Counted from the first letter of the stretch, positions 6,472 to 15,061 are shown. The stretch: DNA of 22,734 nucleotides from Bacteroidales bacterium UBA1219 (GCA_002309295.1 DBXF01000031.1:11233-33966), one strand, 5' to 3'. Notes: generated by a model not told the origin, from the letters alone. Program-made: numbers and translations.

Positions 6472-8166
6472 ATGAAAAAAGGATTATTATTTTCACTGTC
6501 GTTCCTTATAGGAGCAATGGCTTTTGCCCAGACTTTTGTGTCTACCACACGCTCGACCAAAAACGTTCTTATTGAAGAGTTCACCGGCATTAACTGCGGC
6601 TATTGTCCCGACGGGCATCGCATTGTTGGTGAAGTTATGGCCGCCCACCCCAACAATGTTTTTGCCATAAACATACATGCGGGAAGCTTTGCCGCCAACA
6701 CATACACGACAACCGACGGGGAGGCAATACGTGCCAACTGGGGTGTAACATCGTTCCCTGCCGGTATGATAAACCGCACTGTATTTACAGGCTCATCGCC
6801 GGTATATAACAGAAGTTATTGGTCGACATATTCAAACGCAATTCTTGCACAGCAGGCCTTTGTAAATATTGCCGCACGTTGCACAATCGACTGCGACACC
6901 AGAGTGGCTACCGTTACAGTGGAACTCTTCTACACCGACAGCAGCGATGTGTCGGAGAACTTCCTCCAAGTGGCTCTACTTCAGAACAATATCTTGGGAC
7001 GCCAGAGCGGCTCGGGTTACAACCCCACTCAAGTTATCAATGGTCAGTACAACCATATGCACATGTTTCGCGCCAATATGACAGGCAAAACATGGGGCGA
7101 CACAATAACCGCAACCGACAGCGGCTCTTTTGTTACCAAAACATACACCTACACCTTGCCCGCAACTATAAGCAATGTGCCAGTTCTTTTACAAGACGTC
7201 AACATTCTTGCCTTTGTTACAAAATCCAAGAAAGATGTTGTAAACGTATGTAAAGCAAGCATCACATACACCAATGCCACACCGATCATTTCGAAAATGG
7301 AGGCTCTGCCTTTCGAAGGCTGCACGATGGAATTCCCCACATACGCAACTGTTTTTAACATGGGCTCGGATACCATTAGAACCGTTGACATAAAATATGG
7401 AATAAGAGGTCAAGCGGCATCCACATACACACGTTCGGGACTGCAGATTTTCCCCGGCAGAAGCGACACCATACATCTGCCAATAATGACAGGCAACTTC
7501 ACTTCGGGCACAAGCTATACCGGCTATGCAAAGATAACCAGTGCCAATGGCACAGTTATCAACAAAGACTCTGTTACCTGCACTCTTAAGAAAAACCAGA
7601 AAGATGCAGCCGGCGGCATGCTCACATTCTCGCTCACAACCGACCGCTACGGTACAGAGACCACCTATAAATTCATGAAAAGCGACGGCACCGTATTGTC
7701 GTCGGGCGGTCCCTACACCAACGCCGTACAGACGTACACAATAGCACTGAGAGTCCCCGAAGACGGCTGCTACCGCCTTGAGGTTTACGATTCGGAAGGC
7801 GACGGAATCAACGGAGGCTATGGCAACGGCCACTTCAGCCTCACCGACAACAACGGCACTGTATTCTCCGACAATGGTCGATTCACCGACAAGGCCCAGT
7901 ATTTCCTCAACATCACCCACACCGACGGAGTGCTCGAGGCCGAGGCTGTGGATTTCGTTGTCTATCCCAACCCCGTTAAGAACACCCTCCACATCGAAAG
8001 CGAAGAGAACATCAACAAAGCCGAGATTTTCGACATGCAGGGCAGAATAGTGGTTACCAACGAAAACGCCAGCGAAATCAACGTGTCGGCTCTGCCACAA
8101 GGCAGCTACATTGTACGCATAACAACTGAAAAAGGTGTTTCCACAAGAACATTTGTAAAAGAATAA
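6472..8166 (+). CDS. Omp28-family protein with T9SS sorting domain
   Basis: The 564-residue protein has a signal peptide ending at AFAQ (residue 20). An Omp28-type thioredoxin-like domain follows, with NVLIEEFTGINCGYCPDGHR (31-50; CxxC at Cys42/Cys45). A long middle section (about residues 270-490) of beta-sandwich character follows. The type A T9SS C-terminal sorting domain starts at VVYPNP (496) and ends TFVKE. It is therefore probably moved across the outer membrane and anchored or released by the type IX machinery. Omp28 proteins were first described as Porphyromonas surface proteins; the CxxC suggests redox or metal chemistry, but no activity is established. It heads a four-gene paralog array and has the only clear promoter of the group. 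Confidence 0.88.
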   Translation: MKKGLLFSLSFLIGAMAFAQTFVSTTRSTKNVLIEEFTGINCGYCPDGHRIVGEVMAAHPNNVFAINIHAGSFAANTYTTTDGEAIRANWGVTSFPAGMINRTVFTGSSPVYNRSYWSTYSNAILAQQAFVNIAARCTIDCDTRVATVTVELFYTDSSDVSENFLQVALLQNNILGRQSGSGYNPTQVINGQYNHMHMFRANMTGKTWGDTITATDSGSFVTKTYTYTLPATISNVPVLLQDVNILAFVTKSKKDVVNVCKASITYTNATPIISKMEALPFEGCTMEFPTYATVFNMGSDTIRTVDIKYGIRGQAASTYTRSGLQIFPGRSDTIHLPIMTGNFTSGTSYTGYAKITSANGTVINKDSVTCTLKKNQKDAAGGMLTFSLTTDRYGTETTYKFMKSDGTVLSSGGPYTNAVQTYTIALRVPEDGCYRLEVYDSEGDGINGGYGNGHFSLTDNNGTVFSDNGRFTDKAQYFLNITHTDGVLEAEAVDFVVYPNPVKNTLHIESEENINKAEIFDMQGRIVVTNENASEINVSALPQGSYIVRITTEKGVSTRTFVKE

Positions 8167-8206
8167 AAATCCTTATTGAAAATATAACATTAAAAAAGAA
8201 ATCACA

Positions 8207-9115
8207 ATGAAAAAAACATTCAGACTTTTAGGCGTAGCCTTAGTTGCTACAGCAATGCTCTTCGCAGGATGCAACAAAAACGAAGAGGAGGAAGAGGACG
8301 GAAGCGATGCTTTGGAAGTAAATGTTTCGCAGACAGCGACAACAAAAACCGTCCTTATTGAAGAATTTACCGGCAATCGTTGCGGCTATTGTCCTTACGG
8401 CCACAAGTACGCCAACGAGGTAAAAGCTTCTTTGGGTGATAAATGTGTTGTTATCAACTATCATGTAAAAACAAACAACAACCAACTTTCGAATGCTTAT
8501 ACCACAACAGAGGGCTCCACTTTGAACGGTGCTTTCAATGTGGAAGGAGGTTCTTTCGGAATACCGGCAGCTACTTTCAATCGCATCGATTTTGGTGGCT
8601 CCTCAAAAATCACGAAAGGCATTCAAACATCCACAAACACTTATCAGCCTTGGGCAGATCAGGTTGTCGCAATGAGTGCATGCGCCAATGTAGCTGCTGC
8701 TGCTACCATTAACAAAAGTACTCGAGAACTTAAAGTTCACGTAAAAGCATATTACACCGCAGATGGCACAGGCACTACCAACAAACTGAATATCGCCTTG
8801 ATTCAAAACAACGTTATGGGCACTCAGTCGGGTGCTTCCGCCAATCCTAGCCAAGTGGTTGGTTCGCAATACCGTCACAATGAAATGTTTCGTGCCTTCC
8901 TTACCGGTCAATGGGGTGAGGCCATTTCTCCTATAACTTCTGGTTCTATGATAGACAAAACCTACACATATACAATTCCTGAATCTTATACTTGCATCAG
9001 CGATGGAAACGCATCCGAGCCCGCAGTTCTGGACGATATGGAAGTGATTGTTTTCATTACCGAAGCCAACACCAATGTTGTAAACGCTTGTAAAGCTAAA
9101 ATGACCTTTCAATAA
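8207..9115 (+). CDS. Omp28-family surface lipoprotein
   Basis: The 302-residue lipoprotein has lipobox LFAGC (lipid Cys22), followed by NKNEEEEEDG, an acidic stretch like the Bacteroidota lipoprotein export signal that sends lipoproteins to the cell surface. The Omp28 domain has VLIEEFTGNRCGYCPYGHK (CxxC at Cys59/Cys62) and later blocks shared with its neighbours: the IQNNVMGTQSG and VVGSQYRHNEMFRAFLTG regions. It is essentially the first Omp28 domain without the T9SS tail. It begins 40 bases after the T9SS paralog with no terminator between, so it is probably co-transcribed, and it ends at a strong hairpin terminator. Confidence 0.85.
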   Translation: MKKTFRLLGVALVATAMLFAGCNKNEEEEEDGSDALEVNVSQTATTKTVLIEEFTGNRCGYCPYGHKYANEVKASLGDKCVVINYHVKTNNNQLSNAYTTTEGSTLNGAFNVEGGSFGIPAATFNRIDFGGSSKITKGIQTSTNTYQPWADQVVAMSACANVAAAATINKSTRELKVHVKAYYTADGTGTTNKLNIALIQNNVMGTQSGASANPSQVVGSQYRHNEMFRAFLTGQWGEAISPITSGSMIDKTYTYTIPESYTCISDGNASEPAVLDDMEVIVFITEANTNVVNACKAKMTFQ

Positions 9116-9135
9116 ATCATATTCATACGATAGAT

Positions 9136-9168
9136 AAAAACGGAGGAAAAATTCCTCCGTTTTTTTTT
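9136..9168 (+). terminator. rho-independent terminator
   Basis: CGGAGGAA (9141-9148) pairs with TTCCTCCG (9152-9159) around a 3-base loop, flanked by an A-run on the left and nine Ts on the right. The A/T symmetry means it may also work on the other strand. Confidence 0.88.
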
Positions 9169-9236
9169 CGCTAACGACACAACAAAATACGCTTTGCCAC
9201 GTTATATAAAATATCATTAAACACCAAAAAAACACC

Positions 9237-10232
9237 ATGAAAAAAACATTCAGATTTTTAGGATTGGCTTTTGTAGCCACAGCCTTGTGCCTTGCGTCCT
9301 GCTCCAATGAGGATGAGAAAGAAAACAGCACGAATCCTCCGAATGTCGTAGATGACGACAACGGTGATGACAACGGCAATGGTAACGACAACGACGACCC
9401 TGCCAACGACACATTGATTGTCAATGTTTCGCAAGAGCCCTCGACAAGAAATGTACTAATCGAAGAACTTACCGGCAACCTTTGCGGCTATTGTCCTCTC
9501 GGCCACAAGGCCGCCAACGAAGTGGTTGCGGCTCATCCTGGCAAAGCCTTTGTAATAAACTACCATGTGCCCGGTGGTTTGGCAAATGCATATACCACAT
9601 CGGCAGGCGCCGTGTACAACAGTCTTTTTAATGTTGACAACACCGGACATTACAGCATACCCGCAGGAACAATAAACCGCCACGATTTCAATACAGACAA
9701 TGGAAAACTTACTTTGGACCGAACCAATTACGCTCCGGCAGCAAACCAGATACTCGCCTTGAATGCCTGCGCCAATGTAGCCGCTGCCGCTTCCATCAAC
9801 AAAAGCACACGCGAACTGAAAGTCAAGGTGCAAGTGTATTTCACTGCCAACGGCGAAGCCAACGAATACAAACTATATGTGGCTCTTATTCAGAACAATA
9901 TATTGGGTTCTCAGTCTGGAGCCAGTGGCAATCCCGCCCAAGTGGTGGGCTCACAATACCGCCACAACGAGATGTTCCAAAGATTCATTTCTCACTTCAG
10001 GTATTCGGCCGCGACACACACATATTCGGCAGGCGACGATATTTCGTCTGTAACGCAAGGCTCACTTTTCGAAAAGGAATACTCCTACACAATTCCTGCC
10101 ACATTCAGGGATGCCGATAACAACAATTCCGTAACGGCGGTGTTGGAAGACCTCGAAGTTATAGTATTTGTTGCCGAAGGCGAACGCGAAGTGATAAACG
10201 TATGCAAAGCCGATATGTCCTATAGACAATAG
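9237..10232 (+). CDS. Omp28-family surface lipoprotein with acidic linker
   Basis: The 331-residue protein has lipobox CLASC (lipid Cys22) with an immediately acidic tail, SNEDEKEN. A low-complexity Asp/Asn/Gly linker at residues 39-58 then precedes the Omp28 domain. The core motif VLIEELTGNLCGYCPLGHK carries the CxxC at Cys83/Cys86. The first ten residues and the blocks around ACANVAAAASINKSTRELKV are nearly the same as in the previous gene, pointing to tandem duplication. The acidic linker probably projects the domain from the outer-membrane surface. It lies between two terminators, so it should have its own promoter. The upstream TACGCTTTG near 9189 is an imperfect -7 box (one base too long), so I do not list it. 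Confidence 0.85.
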   Translation: MKKTFRFLGLAFVATALCLASCSNEDEKENSTNPPNVVDDDNGDDNGNGNDNDDPANDTLIVNVSQEPSTRNVLIEELTGNLCGYCPLGHKAANEVVAAHPGKAFVINYHVPGGLANAYTTSAGAVYNSLFNVDNTGHYSIPAGTINRHDFNTDNGKLTLDRTNYAPAANQILALNACANVAAAASINKSTRELKVKVQVYFTANGEANEYKLYVALIQNNILGSQSGASGNPAQVVGSQYRHNEMFQRFISHFRYSAATHTYSAGDDISSVTQGSLFEKEYSYTIPATFRDADNNNSVTAVLEDLEVIVFVAEGEREVINVCKADMSYRQ

Positions 10233-10255
10233 TTTTTTCATAATATTTGACTTTT

Positions 10256-10290
10256 GGAGGGAAAACCATGCGTTTTTCCTCCTTTTTTTT
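10256..10290 (+). terminator. rho-independent terminator
   Basis: GGAGGGAAAA (10256-10265) pairs with TTTTTCCTCC (10273-10282), with one G-T wobble, around a 7-base loop and followed by eight Ts. It ends the transcript of the third Omp28 gene. Confidence 0.87.
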
Positions 10291-10357
10291 CACCGACAAA
10301 CAACAATAATGAATTATTGGCGTTATTAATAAATCAATAATAAAAAACAACTGACAC

Positions 10358-11233
10358 ATGAAAAAACGCTATACTCTTTTTGTCGCGACATTGCTTGCAG
10401 CAATTGTTTTTGTTTCGTGCACAAAGGACGACGACAAGCCCGACACCAGTTTTGCCGCTTCGGTTACCGCTTCGACAATGCCTCAGGAGAAAAACGCCCT
10501 TGTGGAACATTTCACCGGTGTGCAGAGCGAACAGAGTGCCGTAGGACATCGCATCCTTAACGGACTTTTGGTAACCCATCCGGGCAGGATTTTCTGCATA
10601 AACATCAACACCGGCTACTATTCCAACGGCGTTTTCACAACGGAATTCGGCACCGACTTGGCTGTTAACAGCCAGCCCACCGACTATCCTTCGGGAACCG
10701 TGAACAGACATTTCTTCGGCATGTACTCCATGGATTCGATAAACGGAGGCACCGCCATTCCTATCACTTATTTCGCCAATGCTGCCGACATAATAATGGG
10801 GCAGACCGCCATTGCCAACCTCGACGCCAAGGCAAAAATCGACTCCTCCACACGCGAACTCTCTGTGGCTGTGGCCATTTACTACACCGAGATGGATACC
10901 GTGAATCCCACTCACAAATTAAATGTGGCACTTATTGAAGACAGCCTCTGGGGACGGCAGGAGGGAGGCTCCACACAAAATCCCACACAATTTGATTTCG
11001 ACAACAGTCAATACTGCCATAAGCACGTATTGCGCCACCTCGTTACCGGACAATGGGGCGTGGATATAATCCCAACCACCGGCAGGCAGATCCGCAAAGT
11101 GGTGAAATACACCATTCCCGACCAGATTTCGAATGTGGATGTCAATCTCAACCATCTGAAAGTCATCGTGTTCCTAGCCCAAGACAAAGACGAAATCCTA
11201 AACGTTTGCGAAGCACGAATGGAAGTAAATTGA
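10358..11233 (+). CDS. Omp28-family lipoprotein lacking the CxxC motif
   Basis: The 291-residue lipoprotein has lipobox VFVSC (lipid Cys21) followed by TKDDDKPD, an acidic surface-export-like signal. The domain is collinear with its three neighbours (ALVEHFTG, VGHR, THPGRIF, GTVNRHFF, and STRELSVAV near the middle). At the CxxC position, however, it reads HFTGVQSEQSAVGH: both cysteines are serines (Ser57, Ser60; codons AGC at 10526 and AGT at 10535). The reading frame is otherwise intact with no stops, so this looks like a maintained, redox-inactive paralog rather than a pseudogene. I see no consensus promoter in the 67 bases after the terminator. Confidence 0.83.
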   Translation: MKKRYTLFVATLLAAIVFVSCTKDDDKPDTSFAASVTASTMPQEKNALVEHFTGVQSEQSAVGHRILNGLLVTHPGRIFCININTGYYSNGVFTTEFGTDLAVNSQPTDYPSGTVNRHFFGMYSMDSINGGTAIPITYFANAADIIMGQTAIANLDAKAKIDSSTRELSVAVAIYYTEMDTVNPTHKLNVALIEDSLWGRQEGGSTQNPTQFDFDNSQYCHKHVLRHLVTGQWGVDIIPTTGRQIRKVVKYTIPDQISNVDVNLNHLKVIVFLAQDKDEILNVCEARMEVN

Positions 11234-11276
11234 CAACTAACAATTACTCATTGTTAATTACTAATTTCTGATTATC

Positions 11277-12320
11277 ATGAATCGTGGATTTGGAAGCGAC
11301 AACCATTCGGGAATATCACCCGAAGTGATTGAAGCCATACAGCAGGCCAATACCGACCATGCCCTTGCCTACGGCGAGGACGAACTCACTGTGGAACTGG
11401 AACAGCTTTTCAAACAATATTTCGGCGAAAATGCCAGTGTTTTCCCTGTTTTCAACGGCACTGGAGCAAACGTGCTCTGCCTCGATGCCATGTTGCGTTC
11501 TCACAACGCCGTCATCTGTGCCGAGACAGCCCACATCAACGTTGACGAGTGCGGCGCCCCGCAACGTATAACGGGTGCCAAACTGCTCACCGTAGCCACC
11601 CCCGACGGCAAACTAACCCCCGAACTGATAAAACAGCACCTGCACGGCATCGGTTTCCAGCATCACTCGCAGCCCAGAGTAGTTTCTGTGGCGCAATCTA
11701 CAGAGCTGGGTACGCTGTACACTTTGGAAGAGCTTAAGACGCTGTCGGATTTCGTCCATGCCAACAATATGCTTCTGCATATCGACGGGGCGCGTCTGGC
11801 CAACGCCGCAGTGGCTTTGGGATGCACTTTCCGCCAGATGACCACCGACATCGGTGCCGACGCCATATCCTTTGGCGGTACCAAAAACGGCCTGATGATG
11901 GGGGAGAGTGTGGTGCTGCTCAATCCCGCTCTTAACGAGGATTTCCTCTACCGCCGCAAGCAAGCCATGCAGCTCTGCTCCAAAATGAGGTTTGTGTCGG
12001 CTCAGTTCCTCGCATACCTCGAAAACGACCTCTGGCGCCGCAACGCCGAGCACTCCAATGCCATGGCTCAACTCCTTTACCAGCAGGTGAAAGACCTGCC
12101 CGGACTGGAGATAGTGTATCCCGTTCAGGTGAACGCCGTTTTCGCCAAACTGCCGCACGAGGTGTGGACCAAACTGCAGGAACATTACTTCTTCTACGAC
12201 TGGGACGAGGCCGAAAATGTGGTGCGCTGGATGTGCAGTTTCGATACCCAAAAAGAGGATATTTTGCAGTTTGTGGAGTGTCTGAAAGGCATTTTGAACG
12301 ATTACAACAACAAGAAATAA
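11277..12320 (+). CDS. ltaE: low-specificity L-threonine aldolase
   Basis: This is a 347-residue fold-type I PLP enzyme. The N-terminal FGSDNHSGISPEV is the family's substrate-site loop. HIDGARL (168-174) supplies the PLP-nitrogen Asp170, and SFGGTKNG (198-205) supplies the Schiff-base Lys203. The reaction splits threonine or allo-threonine to glycine and acetaldehyde. It is cytoplasmic and of typical length. The gene begins 43 bases after the last Omp28 gene without an evident terminator or consensus promoter, so it may be co-transcribed with it, though no functional link is obvious. Confidence 0.9.
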   Translation: MNRGFGSDNHSGISPEVIEAIQQANTDHALAYGEDELTVELEQLFKQYFGENASVFPVFNGTGANVLCLDAMLRSHNAVICAETAHINVDECGAPQRITGAKLLTVATPDGKLTPELIKQHLHGIGFQHHSQPRVVSVAQSTELGTLYTLEELKTLSDFVHANNMLLHIDGARLANAAVALGCTFRQMTTDIGADAISFGGTKNGLMMGESVVLLNPALNEDFLYRRKQAMQLCSKMRFVSAQFLAYLENDLWRRNAEHSNAMAQLLYQQVKDLPGLEIVYPVQVNAVFAKLPHEVWTKLQEHYFFYDWDEAENVVRWMCSFDTQKEDILQFVECLKGILNDYNNKK

Positions 12321-12393
12321 AAACCGCTTGCGCTCTGTATTGTTTTGCTAAACAATAAATTACGGCTATCGCAAAAATTATTGGCAAAAAATA

Positions 12394-12425
12394 TTTGGCA
12401 GAACGGAAAAAAAAGCGTACTTTTG
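12394..12425 (+). promoter_or_regulatory. tRNA gene promoter
   Basis: TTTG at 12394-12397, a 20-base spacer, then TACTTTTG at 12418-12425 (TAnnTTTG). The tRNA begins about 33 bases further on. Confidence 0.75.
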
Positions 12426-12458
12426 CACCCGATTTCGAAATTAATTTTTATCGGAATT

Positions 12459-12532
12459 GGCCCCTTAGCTCAGTTGGTTAGAGCATCTGACTCATAATCA
12501 GGGGGTCCTAGGTTCGAGCCCTAGAGGGGCCA
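12459..12532 (+). tRNA. tRNA with CAT anticodon (Ile2 or elongator Met)
   Basis: The 74 bases fold as a full cloverleaf: acceptor GGCCCCT/AGGGGCC, D-stem GCTC/GAGC, anticodon stem TCTGA/TCAGG with loop CTCATAA (anticodon CAT), T-stem CTAGG/CCTAG with loop TTCGAGC, and discriminator A. CCA is not encoded. The acceptor C4-G69 and C5-G68 pairs and the U27-G43 wobble fit the lysidine-modified tRNA-Ile2 pattern recognised by TilS, but elongator tRNA-Met shares the same anticodon loop. It is not initiator tRNA, because the anticodon stem lacks the three G-C pairs. Confidence 0.95.
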
Positions 12533-12538
12533 CAAAAG

Positions 12539-12563
12539 ACGAGGTTTCAGCCTCGTTTTTTTT
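12539..12563 (+). terminator. terminator after the tRNA
   Basis: ACGAGG (12539-12544) pairs with CCTCGT (12551-12556) around loop TTTCAG, followed by a T-run to 12563, 6 bases past the mature tRNA end. Confidence 0.85.
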
Positions 12564-12576
12564 GTTCATATATCGA

Positions 12577-12608
12577 CTTGGTTTTACGAACAAAAAAACG
12601 TATTTTTG
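12577..12608 (+). promoter_or_regulatory. promoter for the lipoprotein/OM protein pair
   Basis: CTTG at 12577-12580 (a near match to TTTG), a 20-base spacer, and TATTTTTG at 12601-12608. Transcription starting just after this excludes the longer upstream TTG start at 12578 and supports the ATG at 12680. Confidence 0.65.
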
Positions 12609-12679
12609 TAGAGGATAATCTTTTATCACAGAAACTCCAAACTATTTTAAAACAGGTGGTTACGACATTTTCGACAAAT

Positions 12680-13828
12680 ATGGGAAACATCGCTAAATAT
12701 ATTTCTATTCTGTGCATTGCGGCACTACCATTGTTTTGTACATCGTGCAAGGACAACGAAAAGGAACCGACACGATTGAAAAACATTGTGTCCATCTACG
12801 GACGTCCCGACTATGAAGAGAAACAGGGATTTCTTCCTGTTGAGATTTTCCGCAAGGACGACGGCTGGTACGCACATTACATCACAAGAACGGGCAAACC
12901 CTTGGCCGACACCAAATTGAATGTCCGGTACTACGACAATGACACCACTGTCGTTTATTTCGACGAAATCTCCGACGGTCCTGCCGGTTATTACACCCTT
13001 TATTTTATGGATTATGGCCGTTTGATGTACACTTCATCGCAAGGCGAGAAGTACGACTACGGAGTATATTTCTACGATAACAGTTTCGATGTGAGTAACT
13101 TAGAAAAGGCGTTGAGACGCATCAAAAAAATGGAGCCCGATGATTTCCACAGCACGGAGTACATCGCCGACAGTTTGAAACATTTGATTAAATACAATCC
13201 TGCAACGCTCGAATATCCGATGGACTCTATTGAATTGTCTGATTTCTGGATGGAAACACAAACTTCACCGGACGGGAAACTGCGTATCTATTGCATCAGA
13301 TATTATTTTGGTGGATGTGGATATGGCAATCATCCGGAAATGATTGTAGCACAATACAATGCGGACGGAAATGTGGCGTTTGTCGATGATTTCTCATTCA
13401 CCGACTACGAATATGAACATAGTTATAATTTCCCGCATATTTACATCACTATATTAGGTCAGCAGGATGATGGTGATAAGACGTTATATCTCACCGAAAC
13501 AATGACTTACGATGAATATTCCGACGGTGCAATCCATAAAATACTCCGTGCATACGCTATAGAAAACGGCGGTCTTGTTCAGAAAAACATCTTCAAAACC
13601 GCCACAAAAACCATCTCCGAAATCGATGTCAGATTTTTTGACGAAGAACGCACCTCGTTGGATTATCCCATGTTCCGCCATATTCCCGACACAAAGACCA
13701 TCCTTGTGCCGCTGCTGAAAACCGAAAAGTTGGAAGGGCCAGTCACTCAATGCATTGTCTATCAATGGGATGGAAAATATTTCTCGTACAAAGGCACTGA
13801 ATCGGCAACCAAATTCAATAAAAAATAA
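12680..13828 (+). CDS. lipoprotein of unknown function
   Basis: With the ATG at 12680 the product has 382 residues and a lipoprotein signal (MGNIAKYISILCIAALPLFC followed by TSC), whose lipid cysteine is followed by KDNEKEP. The frame is open back to a TTG at 12578, but that start would bury the signal peptide and precede the promoter. The mature part is rich in Tyr and Asp, with short beta-strand segments such as YYTLYFMDYGRLMYTS, and a small Gly/Cys/Gly stretch (YYFGGCGYGNHPEM). I recognise no enzyme motif. It lies 6 bases before the next gene, an outer-membrane protein, so the two are very likely one operon and may work together at the outer membrane. Confidence 0.7.
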   Translation: MGNIAKYISILCIAALPLFCTSCKDNEKEPTRLKNIVSIYGRPDYEEKQGFLPVEIFRKDDGWYAHYITRTGKPLADTKLNVRYYDNDTTVVYFDEISDGPAGYYTLYFMDYGRLMYTSSQGEKYDYGVYFYDNSFDVSNLEKALRRIKKMEPDDFHSTEYIADSLKHLIKYNPATLEYPMDSIELSDFWMETQTSPDGKLRIYCIRYYFGGCGYGNHPEMIVAQYNADGNVAFVDDFSFTDYEYEHSYNFPHIYITILGQQDDGDKTLYLTETMTYDEYSDGAIHKILRAYAIENGGLVQKNIFKTATKTISEIDVRFFDEERTSLDYPMFRHIPDTKTILVPLLKTEKLEGPVTQCIVYQWDGKYFSYKGTESATKFNKK

Positions 13829-13834
13829 TCGAAC

Positions 13835-15040
13835 ATGAAACGCGTTCTGCCATTCTTTCTGTCTGTTTTTCTGACAATTACATCCTTATCGCAAACCCAC
13901 GACACTGTAAGGCGCAGCAAAATTTGGCTCAATGCCGAGTTCGAGCATTTTTTCAGGGACAACGAGTTTTCGGCCGAAAAGATAAGCGGCTACACCTTGC
14001 CGGGATTCTATTTTCGTCCACGGGTGGTGTGGAAGGTGGAAAAGCGTGTGCGACTGGAGGCCGGACTGCACTGGCTGCACTACTGGGGCGCTACTTCATA
14101 TCCGGAGAGGATTTCATTCACTGCCTTTCCCGAAATGGGGGAGGAGTCCCGCCCAAGCCACGTGCTGCCGTGGATGCAGGCTCGTGTGGATGTTCTGCCA
14201 CAACTGTCGTTTGTATTCGGTAGTTTGGAAAACAAAGACGGTCACAGACTTCCGCGTCCGCTCTACGACCCCGAGCTGCTTTATGCCGCCGACCCCGAGG
14301 CAGGGATTCAGATGTTGCTCGATTTCAAATACTTCGACGCCGACATCTGGATGGATTGGAAGGAGTTTATTTTCCGCGGAAGCGAGACGCAGGAACGTTT
14401 CATCTTTGGTTTTTCTGGAAAATCGGATTTGTTGCAAGACAAACTAGTAAACCTGTCGATGTCGATACCCGTCCACGTGCTTGCGCAACACACTGGAGGC
14501 GAAATGCTTGCACAAGAGCTCGACCCAATTTCGGTGTTCAACTTTGCGGGTGGCGTGGAGCTGACTTACAATGGTAGGGTGCAGTTAAAAGCCGGCTGCA
14601 ATTTGATGGGCTTTGTCCACAACGGCAATGCAGCACTGCCTTTCCGTCAAGGCTGGGGCGTTTATCCACACATAGGAATGGACTTCAAAGGCCTTGCGTT
14701 CGACATCGCCTATTGGCACGGCGACGACTTTGTGCCGTTGCTCGGAAGTCCGCATTTTTCAAGCATTTCGGTAAACACCCCCGGACTTGTGTTCGACCCG
14801 ATGGACATGCTTGTCGTCAACGCTTCGTACAAAATGCGACAGTTCCGCTATACCACGCTTACGTTCGACGCGCTGTCGTACATCTATTTCCCATATTCCG
14901 GCGACCGTCCGGGTTACACGAAAGTGGAGAGGGGAGCGGCGGCCAGCTTTTCCTTCGGTTTCAATCTGAAAATAAACCCTCTGCAGCCACTACAACGAAA
15001 AAAGTCGTTAAAGAAGGCTATATCTATGCCTAATTTCTGA
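13835..15040 (+). CDS. outer-membrane beta-barrel protein, unknown function
   Basis: The 401-residue protein has a signal peptide (MKRVLPFFLSVFLTITSLSQ) and a body of alternating aromatic and small-residue strands typical of porin-like barrels, for example VRLEAGLHWLHYWGA, LSFVFGSLEN and AAASFSFGFNLKIN. The barrel appears to close at FGFNLKINP, after which a short basic tail (RKKSLKKAISMPNF) follows; the final residue is Phe. No specific substrate can be inferred, and porin and surface-glycan roles both remain possible. It follows the lipoprotein gene by 6 bases. It converges with dnaJ; the hairpin between them is oriented to stop dnaJ transcripts, and I see no separate terminator for this gene. 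Confidence 0.68.
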   Translation: MKRVLPFFLSVFLTITSLSQTHDTVRRSKIWLNAEFEHFFRDNEFSAEKISGYTLPGFYFRPRVVWKVEKRVRLEAGLHWLHYWGATSYPERISFTAFPEMGEESRPSHVLPWMQARVDVLPQLSFVFGSLENKDGHRLPRPLYDPELLYAADPEAGIQMLLDFKYFDADIWMDWKEFIFRGSETQERFIFGFSGKSDLLQDKLVNLSMSIPVHVLAQHTGGEMLAQELDPISVFNFAGGVELTYNGRVQLKAGCNLMGFVHNGNAALPFRQGWGVYPHIGMDFKGLAFDIAYWHGDDFVPLLGSPHFSSISVNTPGLVFDPMDMLVVNASYKMRQFRYTTLTFDALSYIYFPYSGDRPGYTKVERGAAASFSFGFNLKINPLQPLQRKKSLKKAISMPNF

Positions 15041-15061
15041 ACGATTTCAGAAGTGTTTTGC

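Noticed and set aside
7189..8100. 303-residue minus-strand frame opposite the first Omp28 gene
   Set aside because: No signal, promoter or known motif, while the plus strand encodes a clear T9SS protein. It is a shadow frame.
12578..12679. Longer lipoprotein gene starting with TTG at 12578
   Set aside because: It would start upstream of the promoter's -7 box and place the signal peptide internally; the ATG at 12680 gives a proper lipobox.
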